Below are positions 55,069 to 64,000 of a stretch of DNA of 64,000 nucleotides, one piece after another. The DNA is from an uncultured Alphaproteobacteria bacterium. GTDB taxonomy: Bacteria > Pseudomonadota > Alphaproteobacteria > HIMB59 > GCA-002718135. The translations under genes were made by a program, and so were the position numbers. Within the stretch, counting starts at the first letter, position 1, and each line of letters opens with the position of its first letter. The notes beneath the pieces were generated by a model that was given only the letters and a program-made list of their open reading frames with translations, had not been told where the DNA came from and made no database searches. The stretch is from positions 150,866 through 214,865 of the forward strand of contig CACILT010000001.1 in assembly GCA_902587565.1 (NCBI GenBank), given 5' to 3'.

Positions 55069-57810
55069 ATGAATAAAAAGAGTAGATTAATATTAGTAGA
55101 TGGTTCTGCCTATATATTTAGGGCTTATTATGGATTGCCACCTATGAATCGTGCAGATGGCACTCCAATCAACGCTGTTTTTGGTTTTACTAATATGCTT
55201 GTTAAACTGATAGAAGATTACAGCGATGATAAAATGATAGTTATTTTTGATGCAGCAAGGGAAAATTTTAGAAATCAAATCTATCCAGAATATAAAGCTA
55301 ATAGAGGAGAAGCACCTGATGATTTAATACCACAATTTCCTTTAATTAGAAAATGTGTAAAAAGTTTTAATATACCACAATTAGAAATAGAGGGATTTGA
55401 AGCTGATGATTTAATAGCTACTTACGTAAGCTTAGCAGAAAAAGATAAAATTGAAACCATCATAGTTTCTTCAGATAAAGATTTAATGCAGCTAGTTAGT
55501 AAAAATGTGACAATGCTTGATCCAATGAAAAATAAAAAAATTGAAATTAAAGATGTTGAAGAAAAATTTGGAGTACAACCAGATAAAGTTATTTTTATTC
55601 AAGCTTTAACAGGAGACAAAGTAGATAACATTCCAGGCGCACCAGGTATTGGCCCTAAAACAGCATCACAACTAATAAACGAATTTAATGATATTGATGG
55701 TTTAATGAAAAATCTAAGTAAAATTAAACAGGAAAAAAGGAGAAATATATTAACAGAAGCAGAAAATGATATTAGATTAAGTTTAGAACTTGTAACATTA
55801 AAAAATGATGTGCAAATACCTGACAGTATTAACAAAATAAAAACTTATAACGAATTAAAAAATGAAAATAATAATATTTTTGAATTCCTAAAAGAGCAAG
55901 GCTTTAGATCAACATCTGAAAGATTAAAATCCAATTCTTTTATATCTAGTGATAGTGATAACATTATTCAAAAAAAAGTAATACAACCAAAGTACCAATT
56001 AATTAATACAAAGAAAAATTTTGAAAAGGTTTTAAGTGAAATTGAAAAAAAAGGTATATGCGCTATTGATACTGAAACTGACTCACTCAATATAGAAAAA
56101 GCTAAATTAGTTGGTATATCAATTTGTTATAGTGAAAACATTTCATACTATATTCCTATAAACCATACTTCTTTAGATGGGTCAAAAAAAATTGATAATC
56201 AGTTAGAGGAAAATTATGTAATTAAACATATAAATAAAATTTGTAAAAATGAATCAATCTTAAAAATTGGTCAAAACATAAAATATGATATTAGAATTTT
56301 AAAAAAGTATGGAGTAACTTTCAATTCAATTGCAGACACAATGTTAATTTCCTACTCAATTGATAATGGGATTTATAAACACAATTTAGATGATCTTTCA
56401 TTTAATCATTTAAATTATACAACTATTAAATACAAGCAAGTTGTTGGTACAGGAAAAAACGAAATTACTTTTGATAAAGTAAGTATTGATAACGCAATTA
56501 ATTATGCTGCCGAAGATTCTCTATTAACATTCAGGCTTTTTCAAAATCTTTACCCTCGTTTAATAAATGAAAAAGCTAATTTTGTTTATCAAAATATTGA
56601 TTTACCTCTTGTAGAGGTATTATCTTCAATTGAAGCAAATGGTATTGAGGTAAATAAAAAGTTTCTAACAAGTCTAAGTAACGAATTTGAAAACGAAAGT
56701 AAAAAACTTGAAAAAAATATTTACAAACTTTCAAAAGAAGAGTTCAATATTGGTTCACCTAAACAATTAGGAGAGATATTATTTGTTAACCTCAAAATAC
56801 CTGGTGGTAAAAAAACAAAATCAGGCACATATTCTACTGATTCTTCAACTTTAAATAATTTAGCCTCAGATGGATTTCAAATTGCACAACTCGTTCTTGA
56901 TTGGAGGGAATTAACAAAACTTAAATCAACTTATACGGATGCATTATTCAGATTAACAGATGATAAAAGTAGAGTTCATACATCATTTGGTTTGGCTAAT
57001 ACTTTGACAGGTAGATTAAGCTCTACAGATCCAAATCTTCAGAACATACCAATTAGAACTGAAAATGGAAAGAAAATAAGAACAGCTTTTGTTAGTGGAA
57101 AAGGGAAAAAATTAGTCAGTTTTGATTACTCTCAAATAGAGCTTAGATTAGCTGCAGAAATTTCTAATGATAAAAATTTTATTAAAGCTTTTAAAAACAA
57201 TGAAGATATTCATGCATCAACTGCTAAGGAAATATTTAATTTAAATGATAGTCAAATAAATAATGATTATAGAAGAAAAGCAAAAGCAATTAATTTTGGT
57301 ATTCTATATGGAATTAGTCCATACGGTTTAGCTAAACAACTTAATATTTCCAATACAGAAGCAAAAGATTATATAAATGAGTATTTTATTAAATATCCAA
57401 AAATTAAAAAATATATGGACGATCAAATTGATTTTGCAAAAACAAATCAATACGTTGAAACAATTTTTAAAAGAAAAATTAATATTAAGGGAATTGCTGA
57501 TAAGAATTTTGCTGTTAGGGGTTTTGCTGAAAGACAAGCTATTAATGCTCCAATACAAGGCAGTGCAGCAGATATTATTAAATTAGCAATGATTGAAATT
57601 CATAATGAAATAAAAATTAAAAATATTGAGGCTGAAATGCTTTTACAAGTACATGATGAGTTAATTTTTGAAGTTGAAAGTAAAAAATATGACAATTTAG
57701 TAAGTAATGTAAAAACTATTATGGAGTCAGTACATTTAAAATATAAAGATTTTTCTGTTCCACTCACCGTTGATTTTGGTGTTGGTGATCATTGGGGAGA
57801 GGCACATTAG
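55069..57810 (+). CDS. polA: DNA polymerase I
   Basis: Pol I fills gaps and removes RNA primers. The 913-residue protein has the 5-prime nuclease domain (VDGSAYIFRAYYGLPPM near 9-25; EGFEADDLIATY near residue 108), a proofreading domain that looks active (AIDTETDSL near residue 334, NIKYDIRIL, YAAEDSLLTF), and the polymerase domain (FDYSQIELRLAAE, RRKAKAINFGILYGIS, QVHDELIFEVE). It has full length and all three activities. It is followed after 10 bases by a 42-codon gene. Confidence 0.96.
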   Translation: MNKKSRLILVDGSAYIFRAYYGLPPMNRADGTPINAVFGFTNMLVKLIEDYSDDKMIVIFDAARENFRNQIYPEYKANRGEAPDDLIPQFPLIRKCVKSFNIPQLEIEGFEADDLIATYVSLAEKDKIETIIVSSDKDLMQLVSKNVTMLDPMKNKKIEIKDVEEKFGVQPDKVIFIQALTGDKVDNIPGAPGIGPKTASQLINEFNDIDGLMKNLSKIKQEKRRNILTEAENDIRLSLELVTLKNDVQIPDSINKIKTYNELKNENNNIFEFLKEQGFRSTSERLKSNSFISSDSDNIIQKKVIQPKYQLINTKKNFEKVLSEIEKKGICAIDTETDSLNIEKAKLVGISICYSENISYYIPINHTSLDGSKKIDNQLEENYVIKHINKICKNESILKIGQNIKYDIRILKKYGVTFNSIADTMLISYSIDNGIYKHNLDDLSFNHLNYTTIKYKQVVGTGKNEITFDKVSIDNAINYAAEDSLLTFRLFQNLYPRLINEKANFVYQNIDLPLVEVLSSIEANGIEVNKKFLTSLSNEFENESKKLEKNIYKLSKEEFNIGSPKQLGEILFVNLKIPGGKKTKSGTYSTDSSTLNNLASDGFQIAQLVLDWRELTKLKSTYTDALFRLTDDKSRVHTSFGLANTLTGRLSSTDPNLQNIPIRTENGKKIRTAFVSGKGKKLVSFDYSQIELRLAAEISNDKNFIKAFKNNEDIHASTAKEIFNLNDSQINNDYRRKAKAINFGILYGISPYGLAKQLNISNTEAKDYINEYFIKYPKIKKYMDDQIDFAKTNQYVETIFKRKINIKGIADKNFAVRGFAERQAINAPIQGSAADIIKLAMIEIHNEIKIKNIEAEMLLQVHDELIFEVESKKYDNLVSNVKTIMESVHLKYKDFSVPLTVDFGVGDHWGEAH

Positions 57811-57820
57811 ACCATAGTTT

Positions 57821-57949
57821 ATGGTAATTAAAAAAAAAATTAAGAGGCGAAATCCCTATGCTCAAGATTTAAAACTGCCTAAGTACAAACAAAGAATTGT
57901 TAGAAGTAAAAAAGCTTACACAAGAAAAGGAAAAAAAAAGGTTATTTAG
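57821..57949 (+). CDS. Small basic ArfA-like protein
   Basis: An ATG at 57821 opens a 42-codon frame ending TAG at 57947-57949. The protein is very basic (about 18 Lys/Arg). It contains NPYAQDLKLPKYKQRIVRSK followed by KAYTRKGKKKVI. The pattern Asn, Ala, Leu, Pro-Tyr/Phe, Arg-Ile/Val, Lys-Lys, Tyr-Thr-Arg-Lys resembles the C-terminal part of the ribosome-rescue factor ArfA and related short basic families. It follows polA by 10 bases and overlaps the end of the opposite glutaredoxin gene by four bases. ArfA function is a guess from pattern; a real short gene is likely from codon use. Confidence 0.6.
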   Translation: MVIKKKIKRRNPYAQDLKLPKYKQRIVRSKKAYTRKGKKKVI

Positions 57950-58188
57950 AATTGTTCATCAAAGGTATTCATTTCAAACCATTTTTCAAGCTCGTGATAC
58001 CCTCCAATTTTTTCACCATTTAAAATTATTTGAGGAAAAGTTCTTGCGTTCGGAAACTTCTCGAAAAAATCTTCTCTCGTATAGTCTTTATCAAGCATAT
58101 AAATCTTTGGATTATATTTAGCTAAACGTAATTTAGCTCTATCACAGTAGCCACAGTTAGTTTTAGAATATATCTCTGCTTCCATCAA
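57946..58188 (-). CDS. grx: Glutaredoxin
   Basis: The 80-residue glutaredoxin has the dithiol site TNCGYCDR (C12, C15), FPNARTFPQIILNGEKIGGY with the cis-proline TFPQ near residue 51, and a short C-terminal helix. It is last in the nrdA-nrdB-grx operon, overlapping nrdB by 4 bases, so it is the likely electron donor for ribonucleotide reductase. The length is typical of small monothiol/dithiol bacterial forms. Confidence 0.93.
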   Translation of the reverse strand: MMEAEIYSKTNCGYCDRAKLRLAKYNPKIYMLDKDYTREDFFEKFPNARTFPQIILNGEKIGGYHELEKWFEMNTFDEQF

Positions 58189-59174
58189 AATGCTTCATCA
58201 AAACTCAAGGCTCTATCTGTTGGTCTTTGATATTCAGATACTCTTTTTTCAAAAAAGTTTGTAACGTTTTGAACGTCTAAAGCTCTCATAAAATCAAAAG
58301 GATTCTCAGTATTAAATACTCTGTCAAATTCAAATAAATCTGCAATTCTATCAGCTACTGCTTCAATATACTGACACATTAAGTCTTGATTCATACCAAT
58401 TAAATCAACTGGTAAGGCATCTCTAACAAATTCTTTTTCAAACGCTACTGCTTCTCTAACAATTTCTTCAAATTGTGATTGAGGAACATCGGAAGGTATC
58501 AAAGATAAATCATTAATATCTGCATCAGTTAATGTTTTATTATTAAACTTGTCTCTCAAAGTTCTAAACATTAACGAGGAGAAGCTAAAATGCATTCCTT
58601 CATCTCTTGCAATCCAATCATTAGATAAAGCTAAACCAGGCAATAAACCTCTTTTTCTAAAATAATATATTGCACAGAAAGAGCCTGCAAAAAATAAACC
58701 CTCAACTAATCCAAATCCTATTAATCTAGTTAGAAGGTTTTGACTCCCATTAAGCCATTTTGATACCCATTGTGCTTTATGATTAATGCATGGCACATTT
58801 TGAATTGCATCAAAAAGCATATCTTTTTCTTTTGTGTCTTTCACATAAGCTTCTATTTGAAGACCGTACATTTCTGCATGAATTGATTCGTTCAACATTT
58901 GTATTGAAATAAAACATCTTGCTTCAGGTATTAGTATTTCTTTGTAGAATCTACTTGCTAAGTTTTCATTAATCATTGCTTCAGAGTTAGCAAAATAAGC
59001 AAGTACATGTTTTATAAAATGCTTTTCACCATCATTTAAAGTTTCGAGATCTCTTAAATCATCTTGTAATGATACTTCCTCTGTTGTCCAAAAGGCTTGA
59101 ATATGTTGTTTATATCTGTCCCAAATTTCTTGGTTTTTAATTGGAAAAATTGATTTAACGCCTTTTGATATCAT
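58185..59174 (-). CDS. nrdB: Class I ribonucleotide reductase beta subunit
   Basis: NrdB carries the di-iron centre and tyrosyl radical for deoxynucleotide synthesis. The 329-residue helical protein has EVSLQDDLRDLETLNDGE near 34-51, the iron ligands in ANSEAMINEN, NESIHAEMYGLQIE and IARDEGMHFSF, and the C-terminal tail SFDEAF that docks in NrdA. It lies 15 bases after nrdA and overlaps the glutaredoxin gene. Confidence 0.96.
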   Translation of the reverse strand: MISKGVKSIFPIKNQEIWDRYKQHIQAFWTTEEVSLQDDLRDLETLNDGEKHFIKHVLAYFANSEAMINENLASRFYKEILIPEARCFISIQMLNESIHAEMYGLQIEAYVKDTKEKDMLFDAIQNVPCINHKAQWVSKWLNGSQNLLTRLIGFGLVEGLFFAGSFCAIYYFRKRGLLPGLALSNDWIARDEGMHFSFSSLMFRTLRDKFNNKTLTDADINDLSLIPSDVPQSQFEEIVREAVAFEKEFVRDALPVDLIGMNQDLMCQYIEAVADRIADLFEFDRVFNTENPFDFMRALDVQNVTNFFEKRVSEYQRPTDRALSFDEAF

Positions 59175-59189
59175 TCTATTACTCTTTCT

Positions 59190-61943
59190 TTATGCACTGC
59201 AAGTTTCGCAATCTTCTGGTTCATTATTTTGTTTAATAGCAGTATTTATATAAGCATCTTTTGCTGCTTTTTCCGATGAAACTGTTACTTTTACAGCATC
59301 AACAGCTGACCTACTTCTTAGATAATACATTCCTGTTTTAAGACCTTTTTTCCAAGCATACATATGCATAGAATTAACCTTTCCAAATGTAGGTGTAGAA
59401 AGCCAAAGATTCATTGATTGGGTTTGATCAATAAATGGTGCCCTATCAGCAGACATATCTATTACAGTTTTTTGTGATACTTCCCAAACAGTTTTATAAA
59501 CCTCTTTTAGTTCACTTGGAATTTCATTAATGTTTTCAACCGATCCATTTTCTAATATTATTTTATCTCTCATATCTTTATTCCACAATCCTCTTTGAGA
59601 AAGCTCATTCACCAAATATCTATTTACTAGTAGGAACTCACCTGAGAGTGTTTGTCTTTTATATATATTGGAGGTTTGTATTTGGAATGTTTCAGTATTA
59701 CCTAATATAATACCCGTTGACGCAGTTGGCATACAAGCTGTGGTTAAAGAGTTTCTTACACCGTACTCTTTAATTTTAGTTCTTAGCGTATCCCAATCCC
59801 ACTTTGATGATGGATTAACGTCCCAAAGATCAAATTGAAACTTACCTTCCGAAATTGGTGAATCTTTAAATGTTTCATAAGCTCCTTTTTCTTTAGCTAA
59901 CTCACATGAAGCTTCTAAAGCACCAAAGTAAATTGTCTCAAAAATTAGTTTATTTATTTCTTTAGCCTGCTCTGATTCATAAGCTATTCCTAGCTTGAAG
60001 TAGACATCCGCAAGACCTTGTATTCCTAAGCCTATTGGTCTATGCTTATTGTTAGATCTTTCAGTTTTATCGGTTGGGTAAAAATTAATATCAATTACTT
60101 CATCTAAGTTTTTTGTAGCTAATTTTGCCGTCTCATAAAGAGCATCATAATCATATGTTAACTTTTTATCTGATTTTTTTACAAACTTTGGTAGAGCAAT
60201 AGATGCTAAATTACATACTGACGTTTCATTCTTATCTGAATATTCAACTATCTCTGCGCATAGGTTAGATGATTTAATGACACCAATGTTTTTTTGATTA
60301 GACTTATTATTGATAGAGTCTTTATAAAGCATATAGGGTTGTCCTGTTTCTATCTGTGCTTCTATAATTTTAGACATTAGATCTCTTGCTTTAATTTTTT
60401 CTAAATGCCTCATTTCGTTTTCATATTTAGTGTATAGTTTTTCAAACTCATCTCCATACACATCTGAAAGACCTGGGCATTCATGCTCACTCATAAGTGT
60501 CCACTCTTCATCGTTTTCTACTCTTTTCATGAATAAATCTGGTATCCATAAAGCGTAGAACAAATCTCTAGCTCTAAATTCTTCTGCACCTGTATTTTTC
60601 CTAAGTTCTAGAAACTTCTCAATGTCGGCGTGCCAAGGTTCTAAGTAAACCGCAAAAGAACCTTTTCTTTTACCTCCACCTTGATCAACTGATTTTGCAG
60701 TCTCGTTAAAAATTTTCAAAAATGGAATAAGACCATTAGATTTGCCATTTGTAGATTTTATTCTACTTCCACTACCTCTGATATTGTGAGCATGCATTCC
60801 AATACCTCCAGCTGTTTTAGATATTAGGGCACAATCTTTTATAGTATTAAAAATACCCTCTATGGAGTCATCCTCCATTCCTATTAAAAAGCACGATGAT
60901 AATTGCTGCATTTTTAATCCACTATTAAACAATGTTGGAGTAGCATGTGTATACATACCAGTTGATAAACTTTTATAAGTCTCTTTTATTTTATCTAAAT
61001 TAAATTCATTACCGGTAACTGTTAAAGTCACTCTCATCCAAAGGTCCTGAGGTCTTTCAATTGTTTTATTATCGAACTTTAATAAATATGCTCTTATTAA
61101 TGTTGTTAGGGCAAAATAATCAAAAGTATAATCTTTGTCATAGTCAATTACAGACTCTATTAAATCTGCGTTCTCCATCACCTTTTTATAATAATCTTCT
61201 CTTAACAATCCATCATCGTATAAATTTTTTGTTGCAATTATGAAACCCGGAGTTTCTTTATGTAGTGAGTTTACTTTTATTCTTGCTGCAAGATAAGAAT
61301 AATCAGGATGTTCAACTGTTAAAGCGGCAGCAGTTTCAGCAAGATAGGTATCAATTTCAACGGAACTAATGTCACTATATAAACCCGGAACAGCTTTTTG
61401 AACAACGACAATTGGGTCAATATTTAAACCTGTAGATAGAACAGAGACTCTATTGGTTATCTTATCCAGTGAAATTGGCTCTTTACTTCCATCTCTTTTA
61501 GTTACCATCATTGAAGAAGCCTTTTCTCCAACTTGTTCTTTTAGTTTTTTAGTGTGATATCTTGAAGCCGCTCTTTGTTCTCTATATAAAACATATGCTC
61601 TAGCGACTTTATGATGCTCATCCCTCATAAGAGCTAACTCCACTTGATCTTGAATATCCTCAATGTGAATCATGTCCCCATCTGCAATCCTTCTAGTTAG
61701 AGCTGAGACAACTTTATGTGTTAAAGCTTCAACAGTTTTATGAATTCCATCTTGTTGTTCTTTTTCCTTATTTTTATCATTTCTAATTTTTGTTTGTGCT
61801 AAGAATGCTTTTTTTATAGCATTTGAAATTTTATCTGATTTGAAAGGAGTAATAGCTCCATCACGACGCACAACACTTAATGTCAAAATATTTACACTTT
61901 TCTCTTCTGAGATTTTTGCTGATACCTGTAGATTGTCTGCCAT
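59190..61943 (-). CDS. nrdA: Class I ribonucleotide reductase alpha subunit, two ATP-cones
   Basis: NrdA reduces ribonucleotides to deoxyribonucleotides. The 917-residue protein is longer than E. coli NrdA (761). An extra N-terminal ATP-cone (VVRRDGAITPFKSDKI near 23-38 to VARAYVLYREQRAASR near 117-132) precedes the usual one (VTKRDGSKEPISLDKI near 147). The catalytic core has NLCAEIVEYS, the loop motif MPTASTGIILGNTE and the C-terminal cysteines CETC. Two cones occur in Pseudomonas-type enzymes and give allosteric on/off control by dATP. It leads the nrdA-nrdB-grx operon, with an NrdR-box candidate upstream. Confidence 0.96.
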   Translation of the reverse strand: MADNLQVSAKISEEKSVNILTLSVVRRDGAITPFKSDKISNAIKKAFLAQTKIRNDKNKEKEQQDGIHKTVEALTHKVVSALTRRIADGDMIHIEDIQDQVELALMRDEHHKVARAYVLYREQRAASRYHTKKLKEQVGEKASSMMVTKRDGSKEPISLDKITNRVSVLSTGLNIDPIVVVQKAVPGLYSDISSVEIDTYLAETAAALTVEHPDYSYLAARIKVNSLHKETPGFIIATKNLYDDGLLREDYYKKVMENADLIESVIDYDKDYTFDYFALTTLIRAYLLKFDNKTIERPQDLWMRVTLTVTGNEFNLDKIKETYKSLSTGMYTHATPTLFNSGLKMQQLSSCFLIGMEDDSIEGIFNTIKDCALISKTAGGIGMHAHNIRGSGSRIKSTNGKSNGLIPFLKIFNETAKSVDQGGGKRKGSFAVYLEPWHADIEKFLELRKNTGAEEFRARDLFYALWIPDLFMKRVENDEEWTLMSEHECPGLSDVYGDEFEKLYTKYENEMRHLEKIKARDLMSKIIEAQIETGQPYMLYKDSINNKSNQKNIGVIKSSNLCAEIVEYSDKNETSVCNLASIALPKFVKKSDKKLTYDYDALYETAKLATKNLDEVIDINFYPTDKTERSNNKHRPIGLGIQGLADVYFKLGIAYESEQAKEINKLIFETIYFGALEASCELAKEKGAYETFKDSPISEGKFQFDLWDVNPSSKWDWDTLRTKIKEYGVRNSLTTACMPTASTGIILGNTETFQIQTSNIYKRQTLSGEFLLVNRYLVNELSQRGLWNKDMRDKIILENGSVENINEIPSELKEVYKTVWEVSQKTVIDMSADRAPFIDQTQSMNLWLSTPTFGKVNSMHMYAWKKGLKTGMYYLRSRSAVDAVKVTVSSEKAAKDAYINTAIKQNNEPEDCETCSA

Positions 61944-61981
61944 TTATATTCTATCCATTTTTAAAAAATTATTGTCGAAAA

Positions 61982-62039
61982 ACACAATATGTAGTGCCGC
62001 CGAAAAGGGACAATACAACATTTGCTCAATATCGCAATA
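61982..62039 (-). promoter_or_regulatory. NrdR-box candidate pair upstream of nrdA
   Basis: ACACAATATGTAGTGC (61982-61997) matches 14 of 16 bases of the NrdR palindrome ACACWATATNTTGTGT as I recall it. A second, weaker AATAT-centred site at 62024-62039 (GCTCAATATCGCAATA) starts exactly 42 bases further, four helical turns, the kind of spacing seen for NrdR pairs. The first box lies 39-54 bases before the nrdA start. The remaining gap (61944-62222) holds no gene. Confidence 0.6.
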
Positions 62040-62182
62040 AGAACAAAATAGGAACATAAATATTTTTTTTATCATGTCAATCCCTTACTTAATTTATATT
62101 TCTATGAGGCAAACAAGTTATTGAAATATTTACATTTACTTATCAACTTAAGTCACATTTTATTAACTGAGTCATTTTTTCT

Positions 62183-62211
62183 TTGAACTTAAATCTGCCA
62201 TAAATTATTAA
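62183..62211 (+). promoter_or_regulatory. Candidate promoter for chvI
   Basis: TTGAAC (62183-62188), a 17-base spacer and TATTAA (62206-62211) fit -35 and -10 elements. The predicted start would be near 62218, leaving a very short leader before the chvI ATG at 62223. Pattern evidence only. Confidence 0.35.
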
Positions 62212-62222
62212 TAAAAAGCAGT

Positions 62223-62936
62223 ATGCCGAAGATAGCATTAGTAGACGACGAGCAGTCGATTCTTACATCAGTATCTCTTTCATTGCAAAGTGAAGGGTTT
62301 AAAGTAGATACGTTTCTTAACGGGGTTGAAGCCTTAGAGGCTCTTGAAAGCAAATCTTATGATTTAGGACTATTTGATATTAAGATGCCTAAGATGGATG
62401 GAAATGAACTTCTTTCAAAAGTACGTTCGAGCAAGATTGAAAATCTAAAAGATCTTCCGATTATCTTTTTAACGTCAAAAGATCACGAACAAGATGAGAT
62501 AATTGGATTAAGAATGGGAGCTTCAGATTATATAAAAAAACCTTTTTCACAAAAATTATTAAATGAGCGCATAAGAACAGTGCTAAGAATTCATAATAAT
62601 AGAAATGAAGAACAAAAGGATAATAATATTAAAAAACAAAATTTTAAAAAAGGTGATTTAATACTAGATGAAGATAAACAATTATGTTTTTGGAAAGGTA
62701 TAGAAATTGAACTTACGGTTGCAGAGTTTAATTTAATTAAATCACTAGCTCAGTATCCTGGAGTAGTAAAGGATAGAAATCAATTAATGGACGCTATGTA
62801 TGGTGATTCTATATACGTTGATGATAGGACTATTGATAGCCATATAAAGAGATTAAGAAAAAAATTCAGATCTTATGATAATTCTTTTGACCAAATAAGA
62901 ACAAGATATGGTTCTGGATATTCTTGGCGTGATTAA
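62223..62936 (+). CDS. chvI: Envelope-stress response regulator ChvI
   Basis: The 237-residue OmpR-family regulator starts MPKIALVDDEQSILTSVSLS, the usual ChvI N-terminus, with phosphorylated D52 (GLFDIKMPKMDG). Its winged helix begins near residue 135 (LTVAEFNLIKSLAQYPG to VDDRTIDSHIKRLRKKF). ChvG/ChvI controls envelope, acid and metabolic responses in alphaproteobacteria. Its end overlaps the GTG start of chvG by 8 bases. It is divergent from nrdA across a 279-base gap. Confidence 0.93.
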   Translation: MPKIALVDDEQSILTSVSLSLQSEGFKVDTFLNGVEALEALESKSYDLGLFDIKMPKMDGNELLSKVRSSKIENLKDLPIIFLTSKDHEQDEIIGLRMGASDYIKKPFSQKLLNERIRTVLRIHNNRNEEQKDNNIKKQNFKKGDLILDEDKQLCFWKGIEIELTVAEFNLIKSLAQYPGVVKDRNQLMDAMYGDSIYVDDRTIDSHIKRLRKKFRSYDNSFDQIRTRYGSGYSWRD

Positions 62937-64000
62937 AAGATTATTTAGCTTATCAAGTTATAATTTAACATTTCAACTCATTATTCTTAACTTAATTATT
63001 GTATTTTTAGGTTTGGTATTTTTATCTTATTTCAATTTCAACTTAATTCAAAATAATAAATTCATAGATAATAGAGATCAATCAATAAGATTAAATTTAT
63101 CCAATATAACAAAATATTTAGAAAATACTTCAATATTAAGAGTCCCAATTTTTCAGTATGATTACCGTTGCAGATACCTTCAAGATATTGAAGCATACAA
63201 GGAAAGTTGTGAGTTGGCAGATAATATTAATCCTATCGAATTGTCAGAACCTGAGTTAGAAAAGTTTACAACTGAACAATTTATATTTCAAAACTTTGGT
63301 GATAAAGATTTTAACACTGTTATTTATAATGAAAATTGGATTAAAATTGCTGACTCAACAAATTTATATCTGAGCTCAGATGTAGAGGAGATAGATTTAT
63401 CAGAAACACTAGAAAATGTAATTGATTTCTCAAATTTTTTTGAGAAAATTTATATTAATAATTTTAATCATATTAATAATTACATTCTTAAAAATAAATT
63501 TACTAAAAATTTAGACAAAAATGTACACGAAATTATTTTGATTATTGACACAATTAAAGAAAAGCAGAAACTCGTTAAAACTTTCGAAGATGAAAATAAT
63601 GATATAACTAGAATTTTAACATCACCTATAATACAAGATAATAACGTCTATGGAGTTGTTCTAATAAAGTATAAATTATTATTAAATAATAATGAGCTAG
63701 CTAGACAATCTTTGAATTTCTTTAATTTTTTTCTTTTATTTGTTGTAGTTACAATTTTACTATCATTTATTTTTTTGAGAGGTCTGATAACACCACTAAG
63801 GCAACTAACTAAAATCACTGTTCTTGAGAGAGATAAAATGAATAAGAAAAAATTAATTTACCCTCTAAGATCTGATGAAATTGGTATTTTATCAAACCAA
63901 ATACAACTTATGTCAAATGAATTGAAATCACAAATCAATCAATTAGAAAAATTTAGCTCTGATGTTGCGCATGAACTAAAAAATCCACTTACTGCAATAA
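62929..64000 (+). CDS. chvG: Sensor histidine kinase ChvG, 3-prime end cut by window
   Basis: A GTG at 62929 opens a frame that runs to the right edge, about 357 residues. It has an N-terminal helix (about 14-36), a periplasmic domain (about 37-260), a second helix (about 263-283), a HAMP-like linker and the start of the kinase core with FSSDVAHELKNPLTAI, where H348 is the phosphorylated residue. The ATP domain lies beyond the window. The periplasmic segment contains RCRYLQDIEAYKESCEL, whose two cysteines could form a disulfide. The overlap with chvI and the H-box identify it as ChvG. Confidence 0.92.
   Translation, partial: MIKRLFSLSSYNLTFQLIILNLIIVFLGLVFLSYFNFNLIQNNKFIDNRDQSIRLNLSNITKYLENTSILRVPIFQYDYRCRYLQDIEAYKESCELADNINPIELSEPELEKFTTEQFIFQNFGDKDFNTVIYNENWIKIADSTNLYLSSDVEEIDLSETLENVIDFSNFFEKIYINNFNHINNYILKNKFTKNLDKNVHEIILIIDTIKEKQKLVKTFEDENNDITRILTSPIIQDNNVYGVVLIKYKLLLNNNELARQSLNFFNFFLLFVVVTILLSFIFLRGLITPLRQLTKITVLERDKMNKKKLIYPLRSDEIGILSNQIQLMSNELKSQINQLEKFSSDVAHELKNPLTAI

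Overview
The window is AT-rich, gene-dense DNA from a marine-type alphaproteobacterium with a streamlined genome (SAR11-like or AEGEAN-169/HIMB59-like; the sequence alone does not decide which). The evidence is alphaproteobacterial gene order (murJ-trpS-nfuA-tsaB-rimI-miaB-ybeZ-ybeY-corC-lnt-trmB-nusA-infB-rbfA-truB-rpsO-pnp, fabI-fabB-fabA, coaBC-ubiE-mutM-rpsT-dnaA), alphaproteobacterial regulators (RegB/RegA, ChvG/ChvI), very low GC, overlapping stop and start codons, and almost no spacer DNA. The longest gene-free stretch is about 279 bases (61944-62222), so no gap exceeds 300 bases. I see no rRNA, tRNA, CRISPR array, transposase, prophage or long repeat.

Bases 1-19533 are a phosphorus-acquisition supercluster. 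In order it holds: a phosphonate section (a class III phosphodiesterase cut by the window edge, an AllA-like cupin and PhnW on the minus strand; a PhnZ-type HD oxygenase and a dual-specificity phosphatase on the plus strand); the low-affinity phosphate carrier Pit with its DUF47 partner; a small membrane protein with an ArsC-type arsenate reductase; polyphosphate kinase, SixA and exopolyphosphatase; a lipid-remodelling operon (PlcP, Agt) that also carries an aquaporin; a SET-domain protein overlapping phoR; then pstSCAB-phoU-phoB. Pho-box-like 11-base direct repeats lie before pstS, before phoB and before the Pit operon, and the last two share 19 identical bases. Together these genes would import phosphate and phosphonates, release phosphate from phospholipids, store it as polyphosphate, and deal with the arsenate that enters with phosphate.

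Bases 19588-39784 are conserved housekeeping genes: lipid II flippase, TrpRS, Fe-S carrier, a peptidoglycan hydrolase and a deacetylase, tRNA and ribosome maturation, lipoprotein acylation, then the nusA-infB-pnp translation/RNA block. Several genes normally found inside this order (a fur-type regulator, metK, rimP, ylxR) are absent. Bases 39781-46104 carry fatty acid, CoA, quinone and DNA repair genes plus rpsT. Bases 46250-52329 are dnaA-dnaN-recF-gyrB, a classic origin-proximal order, although I could not see canonical DnaA boxes. The rest holds regBA, an orphan ABC ATPase, polA, a 42-residue ArfA-like basic protein, the class I ribonucleotide reductase operon with an NrdR-box candidate, and chvI plus the start of chvG, which runs off the right edge.

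The least explained parts are the phosphonate section with an AllA-like cupin and no visible hydroxylase, the SET-phoR overlap, the pairing of ArsC with an AqpS-type aquaporin in a Pho-linked region, the double hairpin just before nusA, a MutM that lacks its zinc finger cysteines, and a perfect 11-base inverted repeat before dnaA.
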